Shown in pieces: positions 1 through 9,587 of a stretch of 64,000 nucleotides of DNA. A program made the position numbers and the translations under genes. Source of the DNA: an uncultured Paraburkholderia sp. (lineage in GTDB: Bacteria > Pseudomonadota > Gammaproteobacteria > Burkholderiales > Burkholderiaceae). The stretch is taken from assembly GCA_940746715.1 (NCBI GenBank), contig CALNWN010000001.1, forward strand, positions 960,772-1,024,771, in the 5' to 3' direction. The number at the start of each line of letters is the position of its first letter. The first letter of the stretch is position 1. The notes under the pieces were generated by a model that worked only from the letters and a program-made list of their open reading frames with translations, was not told where the DNA came from and did not search any database.

Positions 1-143
1 TGCTGACCACGGAGAACGACGAGCAAGCCGTTGCCCGCATGACCGAGAAAGGCCGTGACGCGGCGCGCGTGGCCGTCGAAATGGCGAATCTCGCAGTCGC
101 GCTCGAGCAGCTGGGCGGCGACGACGAAGAAGAAGAGGCATGA
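1..143 (+). CDS. ribH: 6,7-dimethyl-8-ribityllumazine synthase, C-terminal end (partial)
   Basis: The window opens inside this gene; the readable frame starts at base 3 and gives 46 residues before TGA at 141-143. The tail reads [20 protein letters not shown] and ends in an acidic DDEEEEA stretch, as I know from Burkholderia lumazine synthases. The enzyme condenses the ribityl-amino-pyrimidine with dihydroxybutanone phosphate in the penultimate step of riboflavin synthesis. Its stop overlaps the nusB start (ATGA), so the two genes are translationally coupled, the usual ribH-nusB arrangement. Only the 3' end is visible, so the identification rests on this tail and on the neighbour. Confidence 0.85.
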   Translation, partial: LTTENDEQAVARMTEKGRDAARVAVEMANLAVALEQLGGDDEEEEA

Positions 144-574
144 AGAGCGCACGCCGACGCTCCCGCGAACTGGCCATGCAGGGGCTTTATCAGTGGCTGC
201 TGTCGGGTTCGCCCGGCGGTGAAATCGACGCGCAACTGCGCGGCGCGCAGGGCTTCGACAAAGCAGACCATGAGCACCTGGACGCGATTCTGCACGGCGT
301 GATCCGCGATTCCGAGGCGCTGTCCGCCGCTATCGCACCGTGTCTGGACCGTCCGATCGACCAGCTTTCGCCGGTCGAACGCGCGGTGCTGCTGGTTGCC
401 GCATTTGAACTGAAGAATCACATCGACATTCCGTACCGCGTGGTGATCAACGAAGCCGTGGAACTCGCCAAGACGTTTGGCGGCGCGGACGGCTACAAAT
501 ACGTGAACGGCGTGCTGGACAAGCTGGCGGCCAAGCTGCGCGTGACCGAGACGGAGGCGGCTCGCAAGCGCTAG
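140..574 (+). CDS. nusB: Transcription antitermination factor NusB
   Basis: This 144-residue protein has the usual NusB length and reads as a full NusB fold: N-terminal [17 protein letters not shown], central [16 protein letters not shown], and C-terminal [17 protein letters not shown] followed by [16 protein letters not shown]. NusB with NusE (S10) binds boxA RNA and suppresses termination during rRNA transcription. The start overlaps the ribH stop by ATGA, so it is probably cotranscribed with riboflavin genes. It is intact, unlike the next gene. A 62-residue open frame that follows (595-783) shows no coding character. Confidence 0.97.
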   Translation: MKSARRRSRELAMQGLYQWLLSGSPGGEIDAQLRGAQGFDKADHEHLDAILHGVIRDSEALSAAIAPCLDRPIDQLSPVERAVLLVAAFELKNHIDIPYRVVINEAVELAKTFGGADGYKYVNGVLDKLAAKLRVTETEAARKR

Positions 575-779
575 GCGCGAGCCTGCTGGGCGGCGTGTGG
601 GTGAGTGTTGCGTACAGGCGCTTATTTGCGCGGTTCGGCGATTCGCGCACGCCCCGCTCGCGCCGCACGGCAGTCACGTCGGCTGCCACGCGAATGCATC
701 GCTGTGAGGACTGCGCCGCGCGCATCAACGAACGCGCGAAGCGCAGTCCGGTTTCTGCTTCTGGACTGGATTTAACCGT

Positions 780-1965
780 ATGAACTCCGTGACCGAACCT
801 CTTGTGCGGCTCGCCGCACGCGTCGACTCCATCCAGCCTTTCTACGTGATGGAGCTGGCCAAGGAGGCCGCGCTTCTCGAGCGCGATGGGCGCGACATCA
901 TTCACATGGGGATCGGCGAGCCCGACTTCACCGCGCCGGAACCGGTCATCGAGGCGGCCGCCAACGCGCTGCGCCGCGGCGTCACGCAATACACGAGCGC
1001 CGTCGGCCTCCACGCGTTGCGCGAAGCGATCTCGGCGCATTACGCCAGCGTCTACGGCGTCGACGTGGATCCCGCGCGCATCGTCGTGACGGCGGGCGCG
1101 TCGGCGCGGCACTTCTGCTCGCGTGTGCGGCACTGGTGGACCGCGACGACGAAGTGCTGATGCCCGACCCGTGCTACCCGTGCAACCGCCACTTCGTGAT
1201 CGCCGCCGAAGGCAAGCCCGTCATGGTGCCGAGCGGGCCCGCCGAGCGCTTCCAGCTGTGCCGCCGACGTCGAACGGCTCTGGAACGAGCGCACGCGCGG
1301 TGTGCTGCTCGCGTCGCCGTCCAACCCGACCGGCACGTCGATCGAGCCGGCCGAACTCGAGCGCATTGTGAAGGCGGTGCGCTCGCGCGGCGGCTTTACG
1401 ATCGTCGACGAAATCTATCAGGGCCTGAGCTACGACGCGAAGCTGGTGTCGGCGCTGTCGTACGGCGACGAAGTGATCACCGTCAACAGCTTTTCGAAGT
1501 ACTTCAACATGACAGGCTGGCTCGTCGTGCCGCCAAGCATGGTGAGCGCGTTCGAGAAGCTGGCGCAGAACCTCTTTATCTGCGCATCCGCGCTCGCGCA
1601 GCACGCGGCGCTCGCGTGCTGCGCGAGCGCAAACCATTGCCACCTACGAAGCGCGCCGCCTGGAATTCAAGCGGCGTCGGGATTTCATTGCGCCGGCGCT
1701 GGTGTCGCTGGGCTTTACGGTGCCTGTCATGCCCGACGGCGCGTTTTATGTCTACGCGGACTGCGGAATCGTCAATCACCCTGCCGCCGGCGACAGCTCC
1801 GCGCTCACCAAGGCGATGCTGCACGAAGCCGGCATGGTGCTCGTGCCGGGCATGGATTTCGGCACCCATGCGCCAAAGCAATATATCCGGCTCTCGTACG
1901 CCACCGCGTATTCGAAGCTGGAGGAGGCGGTTGAGCGTCTCGGGCGGCTGTTCGGGCGGCACTAG
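780..1965 (+). pseudogene. PLP-dependent class I/II aminotransferase, broken by three frameshifts and a deletion
   Basis: Joined across frames this gives a fold-type I aminotransferase of about 390 residues. Segments in order are MGIGEPDFTAPEPV, LMPDPCYPC, SPSNPTGTS, VDEIYQGLSYD, NSFSKYFNMTGW with the Schiff-base lysine, and a C-terminal half ending at TAG 1963-1965. The frame changes near 1110 (two extra bases), 1256 and 1625 (two bases missing each). At 1515-1520 the expected MTGWRLGWLVV reads MTGWLVV, an in-frame 12-base loss between copies of GGCTGG that removes the arginine which binds the PLP phosphate in this fold. Substrate cannot be told. A terminator follows. Either a dead gene or repeated sequence errors. 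Confidence 0.85.
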
Positions 1966-2107
1966 AATCACGCGGCGGCGGCCGATTCATCCGCCGCCGC
2001 GTCGCCGGCCTCGTTCGCTATCTTTGCTGCGCGGGTGCTTGCATGGGTCTCACTGGCGCTGATAAGCCACCGGAAGCCTCAATTGCCAAACCAGACCCGC
2101 AGACGAA

Positions 2108-2136
2108 AAAAAGACACCGGAGGGTGTCCTTTTTTG
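2108..2136. terminator. Bidirectional rho-independent terminator
   Basis: An A-run precedes a GACACC/GGTGTC stem with a GGAG loop, and a T-run follows. It lies between the converging aminotransferase (+) and lytic transglycosylase (-) and can serve both strands. Confidence 0.85.
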
Positions 2137-2184
2137 TACCTTCAGCTTCCGCCTCGGGCCATCGATCTTGCGCCGGTCAAACGC

Positions 2185-3386
2185 TCACGCGCCCAGCTCC
2201 GCGCTCGAAGCCGCGTGCTTCGGAGCGTTCACGCTGGCATCGTCCTGTTCGGAAACCGGCGTATGGGCCGGCGACGCGGCGGCGCTCAAAGGATGGCTTC
2301 CTTCCAGCGTAACCTGCACGCGCTTGCCGTTGTTGCTGTTTACAGCAGCCGACGCCGACGAAGACGACGCGTTGTTCGACGCCGTCACGACCGGAGCCTG
2401 CGCGGAGCATTGATCGGCACCTTGCGGCCCCGCGCGACGTCACGCAGACGCCCGCGCTCGGCCATCACCTTGGCGCCGTAGCCGCCATCGTCCGGCGACG
2501 TGGAGCCGACATACAGACAAACCGCCCGGCAGCGAGCCGCCGCGGGCAATGCAGTCCTTCAGGACCAGCGCGCCGACCTTGATGTTAGCGAGCGGTTCGA
2601 GCGCCGCGCTCTCGCCGCCGAAATACTGGAATTTGTCCGAATGGACCTTGGACATGACCTGCATCAGACCTTGGGCGCCCACGCCGCTCTCGGCGTACGG
2701 GTTGAAGCCGGATTCGATCGCCATGACCGACAGCAGCAGCGGGTCGAGGCCGACTTCGCGGCCGGTGTCGACGCCGCCTTGACGAGCTCGCTGACGGGCT
2801 CCTGAGCGACGCGGTAGCGCCGCGCCAGGTACGAGGCGACGAGCGCCTGCTCACGCGACGAGACGAGCACACGGTCGTCGCGTGCGTCGGCGGAAACGCG
2901 TTGCGCCGGAATCAGCCGGGCCAATGCGGAGACGCTTTGCATGGTGCGCGGGTCGAGACCGTTGAGCGCCGCGATGCCCATGCCGGCCGAGCCGCTACCG
3001 TCGAACGCCCCGTCATAGCTCGTGTTGCTGACGCTCACGCCGGCGTTGTTCGTAGCGTTCGCCACGTCGGCGCCGTTCGCGCCGTTGGTATTGGACGACA
3101 GCGTTTCGTCCGACGAGGTATGCCCCGGCGGCGCGAAAGACGGCAGCGGGTTGCCCTGCAGCAGGCGCGCGGGTCCGGCCTGCACGGCCGCGGAAAGCAC
3201 GGGCATGAGCTTGGCCGCGAGCGTGCCGCGCCACGTCGGCATCAGCCACAGCGCGATTGCCAGCACGACGGCAATGCGGCCGACAATGCTGAACAGGTGA
3301 TGACTCAATTGCGTCCCACGGCGCACTGCACCGCGCACGACCTGCGCGATACGTTCATCGGGACGCCACGATAACCAAGCGTTCAT
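2185..3386 (-). pseudogene. Lytic transglycosylase, SLT domain, broken by three frameshifts
   Basis: Read from ATG at 3386, the product has a short cytoplasmic start, one membrane segment (about residues 31-49, GRIAVVLAIALWLMP), a Ser/Asn-rich linker, then a family-1 SLT domain. The catalytic glutamate is in MAIESGFNPYAES, followed by GAQGLMQVMSKVH, and a low-complexity Ser/Asn tail ends at 2185. It would cleave the MurNAc-GlcNAc bond of peptidoglycan from the periplasmic face. The frame changes near 2773 (two extra), 2512 (two missing) and 2403 (two extra), each explained by one CG more or fewer. The first truncates the protein at the active site. Confidence 0.85.
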
Positions 3387-3503
3387 TCAGATCTCCCATG
3401 TTGCATGATCCGCGGATTCCGCTGAACAAACAGGCGGTAACACACATTCGCAGAATCAAGACATCGCGCGCTCTGTCTGGTTAGGGCAACAGCGACGTCG
3501 GGA

Positions 3504-3611
3504 AAACGGCAAATACCGTTTGTGGGGAGCCAACCTCAAAGCGGTCCGCGGCATGCGAAAAACATGCGGGCGGGGGCTCCCACGCGAAAAACCAGCGTCA
3601 GTTGGCGCTGG
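3504..3611. other. Three-hairpin intergenic element in a 575-base gene-free gap
   Basis: The gap 3387-3961 between the divergent transglycosylase and ubiD holds no credible gene. In it are three consecutive inverted repeats: AAACGG/CCGTTT (3504-3509 with 3516-3521); a long composite stem pairing 3522-3531 with 3575-3583 (one bulged G) around inner stems 3546-3549/3570-3573 and 3551-3555/3563-3567; and CCAGCG/CGCTGG (3592-3597 with 3606-3611). No T-run makes a simple terminator. On the minus strand it would lie in the leader of the transglycosylase mRNA. It matches no riboswitch class I recognise; an sRNA or a DNA-level palindrome is equally possible. Confidence 0.45.
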
Positions 3612-3961
3612 CGAGGACTTCAATAAGACCGACGAATACCGTGCAGGGCTTCAGTAAGCGGTGACGCGTTGCGTCAGATGGGACCGGGGGCAGTGGTAAA
3701 AGGTTCACGCCCTGCAACCAATGTGGACGGATTCTAGGGCACAGTTTTATAGATCGTCAACACTACAAAGAGGCAAATGTATAACTAATTGTAATAAAAG
3801 AGGCACTCTGGAGCGCCTGGAGCACCGCCGCAAGCGCTTTCGCGGCGATTTGACAGCGTCTGCTTGTCTAGCCAACGCAGGTAAAATCGACAATCGGTTT
3901 GGCACCTGCAATAGCGTGGCGCCGTTTCTTCCTCGCCGCTTGCGGCACTGAACAGCAACAG

Positions 3962-5530
3962 ATGAAATACAAAGATTTGCGCGACTTCGTCGGCCGCCTC
4001 GAGACGATCGGCGAACTGCGCCGTATCCCGCAAAAGGTCTCGCCCGTGCTCGAAATGACCGAGCTGTGCGACCGCGTACTGCGCGCCGGTGGGCCGGCCT
4101 TGCTGTTTGAGAACCAGGAGCGGCATGCGTTCCCGGTGCTCGGGAACTTGTTCGGCACGCCGCGCCGCGTGGCGCTCGGCATGGGTATCGACGCGCAGGT
4201 CGGTGAAGGCGACGGTGCCGCGCTCGAGTCGCTGCGCGACGTCGGCCGGCTGCTGTCGGCGCTGAAGGAGCCGGAACCGCCCAAAGGTCTCAAGGACGCG
4301 GGCAAGCTCTTCTCGCTCGCCAAGGCGGTGTGGGACATGGCGCCGAAAACCGTGAGCGCGCCGCCCTGCCAGGAAATCGTCTGGGAAGGCAACGACGTTG
4401 ATTTCGAAAAGCTGCCCATCCAGACCTGCTGGCCCGGCGACGCCGGCCCGCTCATCACGTGGGGCCTGACCGTCACAAAAGGCCCGAACAAGAGCCGACA
4501 AAACCTCGGCATCTACCGCCAGCAGCTTATTGCGCGCAACAAGCTGATCATGCGCTGGCTCGTGCACCGCGGCGGCGCACTCGATTTCCGCGAGTTCGCG
4601 CTGAAGAATCCGGGCAAACCGTATCCGGTCGCCGTCGTGCTGGGCGCGGATCCGGCCACCATCCTCGGTGCAGTCACGCCGGTGCCGGACACGCTCTCCG
4701 AATACCAGTTTGCCGGGCTGCTGCGCGGCGGACGAACCGACCTCGCCCGATGCCTCACGCCCGGTGTCGACAGCTTGCAGGTGCCGGCGCGCGCGGAGAT
4801 CGTGCTCGAAGGCTTCATCTACCCGCAGCAAGGCGAACCCGCGCCTGCCCCCGCCGGCGCGCCGCCGCGGCCAGCCCGGGGCGCGTCCGCAGCTTATGAG
4901 CACGCGCTGGAGGGCCCCTACGGCGACCATACCGGCTACTACAACGAACAGGAGTGGTTCCCGGTGTTGACCGTCGAGCGCATCACCATGCGCCGCGACG
5001 CGATCTATCACTCCACCTACACCGGCAAACCGCCGGACGAGCCCGCCGTGCTCGGCGTGGCGCTCAACGAGGTGTTCGTGCCGCTACTGCAAAAGCAGTT
5101 CACCGAAATCACCGACTTCTATCTGCCGCCCGAAGGCTGCAGCTACCGCATGGCCATCGTGCAGATGAAGAAGAGCTACGCAGGCCATGCCAAGCGCGTG
5201 ATGTTCGGCGTATGGAGCTTCCTGCGGCAGTTCATGTATACGAAGTTCATTGTCGTGGTCGACGAGGACGTCAACATCCGCGACTGGAAAGAAGTGATCT
5301 GGGCGATAACGACCCGCGTCGACCCGACGCGCGATACGGTACTCGTCGACCGTACGCCGATCGACTACCTCGACTTCGCGTCGCCGGTCGCAGGGCTCGG
5401 CTCCAAAATGGGACTCGACGCGACCAACAAGTGGCCCGGCGAAACCGACCGCGAATGGGGGCGACCCATCGAGATGGACGCGGCAGTCAAGCAGCGAATC
5501 GACAGTTTGTGGAACGAGCTGGGCCTCTGA
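3962..5530 (+). CDS. ubiD: 4-hydroxy-3-polyprenylbenzoate decarboxylase UbiD
   Basis: This 522-residue protein has the family length and starts at ATG 3962 ([14 protein letters not shown]); an in-frame upstream extension lacks family similarity. UbiD decarboxylates 3-polyprenyl-4-hydroxybenzoate in ubiquinone synthesis using prenylated FMN made by UbiX, which is not in this window. Recognisable blocks are [49 protein letters not shown], the central [19 protein letters not shown] and C-terminal [20 protein letters not shown]. An Ala/Pro-rich insertion (residues about 290-310) precedes the [10 protein letters not shown] block. Intact, unlike its left neighbours. Confidence 0.97.
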   Translation: MKYKDLRDFVGRLETIGELRRIPQKVSPVLEMTELCDRVLRAGGPALLFENQERHAFPVLGNLFGTPRRVALGMGIDAQVGEGDGAALESLRDVGRLLSALKEPEPPKGLKDAGKLFSLAKAVWDMAPKTVSAPPCQEIVWEGNDVDFEKLPIQTCWPGDAGPLITWGLTVTKGPNKSRQNLGIYRQQLIARNKLIMRWLVHRGGALDFREFALKNPGKPYPVAVVLGADPATILGAVTPVPDTLSEYQFAGLLRGGRTDLARCLTPGVDSLQVPARAEIVLEGFIYPQQGEPAPAPAGAPPRPARGASAAYEHALEGPYGDHTGYYNEQEWFPVLTVERITMRRDAIYHSTYTGKPPDEPAVLGVALNEVFVPLLQKQFTEITDFYLPPEGCSYRMAIVQMKKSYAGHAKRVMFGVWSFLRQFMYTKFIVVVDEDVNIRDWKEVIWAITTRVDPTRDTVLVDRTPIDYLDFASPVAGLGSKMGLDATNKWPGETDREWGRPIEMDAAVKQRIDSLWNELGL

Positions 5531-5576
5531 GCGCCGCGCCTCACCGAATAACAAAATTGATGGAGCAGTTGCGCGG

Positions 5577-6284
5577 ATGCATGCCCTTTCGATGATGTCC
5601 GACGGATTTTTCCTGTCGTTGTCGCTGTGTCTGGACATCGGCCTCGTGAACGTCGCGATAATTTCTCTCGCGCTCTCGCACGGCTTCAAACCTGGCTTCT
5701 GGCTCGGCCTCGGTTCGTGTGTCGGCGATCTGATTTACGCAGCGCTTGCGCTGGCGGGCATGGCCGCGCTGCTGCAGTTCGAGTCGGTGCGCTGGGTCGT
5801 GTGGCTCGGCGGCGCGGCCATTCTGCTGTTTCTCACGGGGAAGATGGCTCGGGAAGCCATGTTCCCCGCGTCGGCGCCGCCGGTCGCCGGAGAAGCCGAC
5901 GCGAACGCGCCACATCTGTCCGCGTGGCGCGGCTTCCTGCGCGGCGTGTTGCTGGCGGTGTCGTCGCCGTCGGTAATTCTGTGGTTCGCCGCGGTGGGTG
6001 GCGCGCTGATCGCCAAGGCCGGCGCGACGAGCGCGGCGACGGCGCCTGTGTTTCTGGGCGGCTTCTTTCTTGGCGGTCTGTGCTGGACAGTGTTTATCTG
6101 CGGCCTCGGCAGCCATGGGCGCAAACGCGCGGGCAGCGGTCTGCTGCGCGCCTGCCATGTGCTGTCGGCGCTGCTGTTCGCCTACTTCTCGTATAGCGTG
6201 ATCGTCAACGGCTACCGCGATCTGATTCTGCAAACCGCGCAGCATTCGCCGGCCGTGCAAACCGCGGCGCAAACGGCGAGCTGA
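5577..6284 (+). CDS. LysE/RhtB-family amino-acid exporter
   Basis: The 235-residue product has the six-helix LysE/RhtB pattern: an N-terminal helix with DIGLVNVAIISLALSHGFK, the family glycine run GFWLGLGSCVGDLIYAALAL, a helix at VVWLGGAAILLFLTGKMA, then SAWRGFLRGVLLAVSSPSVILWFAAVGG and two C-terminal helices. Members export amino acids or related compounds by proton motive force; the substrate here cannot be inferred. It begins 46 bases after ubiD and may share its transcript. ATG 5595 is an alternative start. The C-terminal tail (PAVQTAAQTAS) is low complexity. Confidence 0.88.
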   Translation: MHALSMMSDGFFLSLSLCLDIGLVNVAIISLALSHGFKPGFWLGLGSCVGDLIYAALALAGMAALLQFESVRWVVWLGGAAILLFLTGKMAREAMFPASAPPVAGEADANAPHLSAWRGFLRGVLLAVSSPSVILWFAAVGGALIAKAGATSAATAPVFLGGFFLGGLCWTVFICGLGSHGRKRAGSGLLRACHVLSALLFAYFSYSVIVNGYRDLILQTAQHSPAVQTAAQTAS

Positions 6285-6316
6285 CAAAAAAGCCCGCGTC
6301 GGCAATACGAGCGGGC
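6285..6316 (-). terminator. Rho-independent terminator of the dehydratase gene
   Basis: On the minus strand a GCCCGC/GCGGGC stem (6310-6315 with 6292-6297) is followed by six T. It lies about 60 bases past the stop of the minus-strand dehydratase and directly beyond the LysE stop on the other strand. Confidence 0.75.
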
Positions 6317-6376
6317 CATTCTGCAAACGCCATCAAGGCGGCTCAGGCGCCGCCAGGCAAAATCATGCGATAAAGG

Positions 6377-7323
6377 TTACGCGAGATACTGCGCGAGCTT
6401 GTCCAGATCGACGTTGCCGCCGCTCACCACCACGCCCACGCGCTTGCCCTCCACGGGCAGCACGCCGTTCAGCACGGCCGCCGCTGCGAGGCAGCCGGTC
6501 GGCTCGACCACGATCTTCATGCGTTGAGCGAAAAAGCGCATCGTCTCGATCAACTGCGCGTCGGTGACCGTCTCGATTCGCGCGACCAGCTTGCGGATGA
6601 TCGCAAACGTGTAGTCGCCCAGATGCGTGGAGGCCGCGCCATCGGCAATGGTGCGCGGCGTTTCGATGTGGACCACCTCGCCGCGCGCGAGCGATTGCTG
6701 ACCGTCATTGCCCGCTTGCGCTGATGACCGCGCAATCCGGACTCAGCGCCGCCGCCAATCAGCCCGCCGCCGAGACACACGAACAGCATGTCGAGCGGAC
6801 CGGTTTCGTCGATCAGTTCCTTCACCGCGGTGCCCTGCCCCGCGATCACATGCGGATGGTCGTAGGGCGGAATCAGCGTCATGCCCCGCTCTTCGGCCAG
6901 CCGTCGGCCGATCTCCTCGCGGCTTTCCTTGTAGCGGTCGTAGGTGATGACTTCGCCGCCGTAGCCTTTGGTGGCGGCGACTTTGGCCGCGGGTGCATCG
7001 TGCGGCATGATGATCGTCGCGCGAATGCCGGCAAGGCGCGCCGACAGCGCAATGGCCTGTGCATGATTGCCGGACGAATAGGTCAGCACGCCGGCCTTGC
7101 GCTGCTCCGCGTCGAAATGGGAGATTGCGTTGTAGGCGCCGCGAAACTTGAAGGCGCACATCCGCTGAAAGTTCTCGCACTTGAAGAACACCGACGCGCC
7201 GGTCCGCTCGTTGAACGTGCTGGAGGTCAACACCGGCGTGCGATGCGCCACGCCTTCGAGGCGCGCGGCGGCGTCGAGTACGTCGTCGAAAGTGGGAGCG
7301 GGCAGAGGTTGCGTCGGCTGCAT
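6377..7323 (-). pseudogene. Threonine ammonia-lyase / threo-3-hydroxyaspartate dehydratase-like PLP enzyme, frameshifted
   Basis: From ATG 7323 the product has the fold-type II PLP sequence: AHRTPVLTSSTFNERTGA, the Schiff-base lysine in CAFKFRGAYNAISH, the SSGNHAQAIALSA loop, then LGGGLIGG. After 6745 the frame is lost; it resumes as AGNDGQQSLARGEVVHIETP and ends VVVSGGNVDLDKLAQYLA at 6377. About 315 residues fit the short one-domain dehydratases, which deaminate threonine, serine or hydroxyaspartate. The net shift equals four missing bases, explained by two CG losses near 6745 and 6727. The segment before AGNDG also looks shorter than in relatives, so a further small deletion is possible. 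Confidence 0.82.
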
Positions 7324-7420
7324 TTGGCGGAGGTCTCCGGAAGCGGTGGGTTAGACGGACATTCTCCCAGCTTCGCCGCTGGTTTGGAACGTGGCCAGAC
7401 ACTCACGCGATGCAACCATA

Positions 7421-7464
7421 AACAAAACGGCGTAACCCGGCGATCAAGCCGGCGTTACGCCGTT
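7421..7464 (-). terminator. Rho-independent terminator after the Tyr/Pro-rich gene
   Basis: On the minus strand an AACGGCGTAAC/GTTACGCCGTT stem of about 11 base pairs is followed by TTGTTT. It sits just past the stop of the 7496-7798 gene. Confidence 0.7.
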
Positions 7465-7495
7465 CATCAGGCCTGTGAGTTACGAGCCGCGCCGC

Positions 7496-7798
7496 TCAGC
7501 GCCGGTAGTAACCGTGGCCATAGCCGTAGCCACGGTAATAGCCATGGTGATAATACGGGCGGCCATAACCATAGTAGCCACCCACCACGACGGGCGCCGG
7601 CGCATACACCACCGGCGGCGGGGCATACACGACAGGCGGGGGCGGGGGGTAATACACCGGCGGAGGCGCCGCGTAGACCGGGTAAGCCGGCGCGACCGGC
7701 ACCCCGATACCGATACCGACAGACACGTGCGCCTGTGCGACGGAGGCTAGCCCCACGCCCAATGCGGCAGCAACAACAAACGGGACAATCTTTTTCAC
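7496..7798 (-). CDS. Secreted Pro/Tyr/Gly-rich low-complexity protein
   Basis: GTG at 7798 is chosen because AGGAG lies 6 bases upstream and it gives a clean signal peptide (VKKIVPFVVAAALGVGLASV, cut after AQA); an upstream ATG at 7852 would add an unlikely tail. The mature part of about 80 residues is a run of PVY/PPPPPVVYAPPP-like repeats followed by a glycine-tyrosine-histidine tail (GGYYGYGRPYYHHGYY). Such proteins are common in Burkholderia with no known function; the composition suggests a periplasmic or surface role. The gene has its own terminator and is intact. Confidence 0.7.
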   Translation of the reverse strand: MKKIVPFVVAAALGVGLASVAQAHVSVGIGIGVPVAPAYPVYAAPPPVYYPPPPPVVYAPPPVVYAPAPVVVGGYYGYGRPYYHHGYYRGYGYGHGYYRR

Positions 7799-8114
7799 TT
7801 TGTTCTCCTGGCGCGGCCCACTCAAGGTCGCCGTCTTCGCATGCCTTTGCACGCTACGTAGACAAATTTATCTAAAAAGCCCAGGTAACGCTGTTCGCAT
7901 TTGTAGCAAATTGCAATCAGCGAAAAGGAACGCCGGCTGGGGGTCCTTTGCAGGCGTGGCCGGAAAGGCCTGAACGTCACGCAGAATCGGGCGATTACGC
8001 GGCTACGCAATGCGCTCGGGCGCTCTCGAGGAGCCATGCCCCTTGAACGGACGCAGCCTTGGTAATCTTTAATTACAAATTAGCTTCGATGCTGACGGCG
8101 CAACGCAACGGCCA

Positions 8115-8142
8115 ATAAAAAGCCCGGCGCACAGGCCGGGCT
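8115..8142 (-). terminator. Rho-independent terminator of the small 8169-8330 gene
   Basis: On the minus strand an AGCCCGGC/GCCGGGCT stem with a 6-base loop is followed by a T-run interrupted once. It starts about 27 bases past the TAA at 8169-8171. Confidence 0.75.
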
Positions 8143-8168
8143 TCGTCTTGTCTGAAGTGGGTGTCGGA

Positions 8169-8330
8169 TTAGCCGACCCTTACATACGCAAATTCGCGCG
8201 ACACATTCGGCGGCACGTAGGCAACACTAATCCGTACGCGCGGGCTCAGACGTTTTTTCTGGTCCTACCAGCGACGCCGCTGCGCGTGCGTCAGGAATCG
8301 CAGGTGCTTCCGGTAAGAAAAAATGTTCAT
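8169..8330 (-). pseudogene. Small basic protein of 52 codons with an in-frame TAG at codon 22
   Basis: An ATG at 8330 has a strong GGAGG 8 bases upstream and starts MNIFSYRKHLRFLTHAQRRR, then W and TAG at 8265-8267. In the same frame the sequence continues DQKKRLSPRVRISVAYVPP and ends SREFAYVRVG at TAA 8169-8171, directly before a terminator. Ribosome site, single frame and terminator together argue for one gene of about 52 residues interrupted by a nonsense codon rather than a 21-residue peptide. I do not recognise the family. A CAG/TGG-to-TAG change would explain it; read-through or a base error are alternatives. Confidence 0.45.
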
Positions 8331-8580
8331 CGTGACCACCTCCCCGAGTTCGATTGCGAAATTGCGAAGCGAATACCCATGAAACAGCCACGGCCACGTC
8401 GGCCATGCGGAAATTGTGAGCAGTTTTCAAGCCCGTGGGGCCGGCTCGGCGCCATGAACGACAGCGCGCGCCATATCGTCGGCCCACTCATCTGACGACT
8501 GCGGCAGGAGTTGCGCCACGTGCCGGCCGATGGGCGATACTGCTGCTTTCCCGTCCAAGCCCCGTCCGGAGCCCGTCCAC

Positions 8581-9510
8581 ATGTCCCAGCCTACTTCCCT
8601 GCCCCGCGTCGGCTTTATCGGCGCGGGCCGGCTCGCGCGCTGCCTCGCGCTCGGCTTCTCCCACGCAGGCTATCCCGTGACGGCGGTGGTAAGCCGCACG
8701 CCGGCATCCGCCGGCCGGCTCGCCGGCCAGATTCCCGGCTGCGCGGCGCTCGACGACCCGCAGCAGGTCGTCGAGCGTGCCGACGTGGTCTTTTAGCGGT
8801 TCCTGACGACAGCATCGGTACGTCAGCGCACACACTGCGGTTCGGCCCGGACGGCGCAGAGGGCAAGGCGCTCGTGCACTGCAGCGGCGCGTCGCCGGTG
8901 GAACTGCTCGCGCCCGCGCGACCAGGGCGCGTCAATCGGCGGCTTTCACCCGCTGTACCTTTTTGGCGGCGAAGCGACCGACCTCGAACGTATTGCCGGC
9001 TGTTCGGTGACGATCGAGGCCGACGGCGCGCTGAAGGACACGCTGACCGCTTTGGCCGTCGCGCTGCGCTGTCATCCGCTGTCTATCCCGCCGGGCGGCC
9101 GCATGCTGTACCACGGCGCCGCGCACTATGCGGCGAGCTTCGCGCTGTGCAGCCTGACCGAATGCGTCGCGCTATGGCGCACGCTGGGTTTTGCCGAAGA
9201 CGACGCGCTGCGCGCGCTTTTGCCGATGCTCGCCGGCACCATCCAAACCGCTCGCGACAAGGGCCTGCCGAACGCGCTCGCCGGCCCCGTGTCGCGTGGC
9301 GACACCGGCGTCGTGCAGAAACAGCTGGCGCTGTTCGAGAGCCTGGGCGGCGATCATGCCGCGCTGTACGGCTTGCTGTCGCGGCGCGCAGTCGCGCTGG
9401 CGCAGCGCCGTGCCACGCCGCCCGCCGCGATCGACAGCATCGCCGAGGCCGTGGAAGAATCGCTGGGCCGCTCGCTCAATCAGGCGGCAGCAGGTGCAAG
9501 CGTGAAGTAA
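8581..9510 (+). pseudogene. DUF2520 / Rossmann-like NADP-binding protein, two frameshifts
   Basis: ATG 8581 begins MSQPTSLPRVGFIGAGRLA, a Rossmann GxGxxA nucleotide site, then TAVVSRTPASAGRLAGQIPG. After ERADVVF one T appears to be missing (8792-8795), creating TAG; the product continues in another frame as LAVPDDSIG, LVHCSGASPVELL. Near 8919 a CG is missing and the original frame resumes as GGFHPLYLFGG, ending with a DUF2520 C-terminal helical domain (LCSLTECVALWRTLGF, LAGPVSRGDTGVVQ) at 9510. Relatives resemble pyrroline-5-carboxylate reductases but their reaction is not known. About 309 residues when joined. Confidence 0.8.
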
Positions 9511-9587
9511 GCCGTGATAATGTGACGTCCGGCGCCGCGCGCAATCCGCCGGCGCCTCGCTTCGGGACCAACAGACGAGAACGCACA

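Noticed and set aside
595..783. 62-codon open frame after nusB
   Set aside because: Basic composition without family features, no ribosome site, and it runs into the start of the aminotransferase. It looks like spacer.
3785..5011. Long minus-strand open frame opposite ubiD (408 codons)
   Set aside because: UbiD on the plus strand is clearly real; reverse frames of high-GC genes are commonly open. Arg/Ala/His-rich composition is that of antisense reading.
8245..8360. 21-residue peptide as toxin or regulatory leader
   Set aside because: It continues in frame past TAG to a stop with terminator, has no membrane helix and no adjacent gene to regulate. A broken small gene is simpler.
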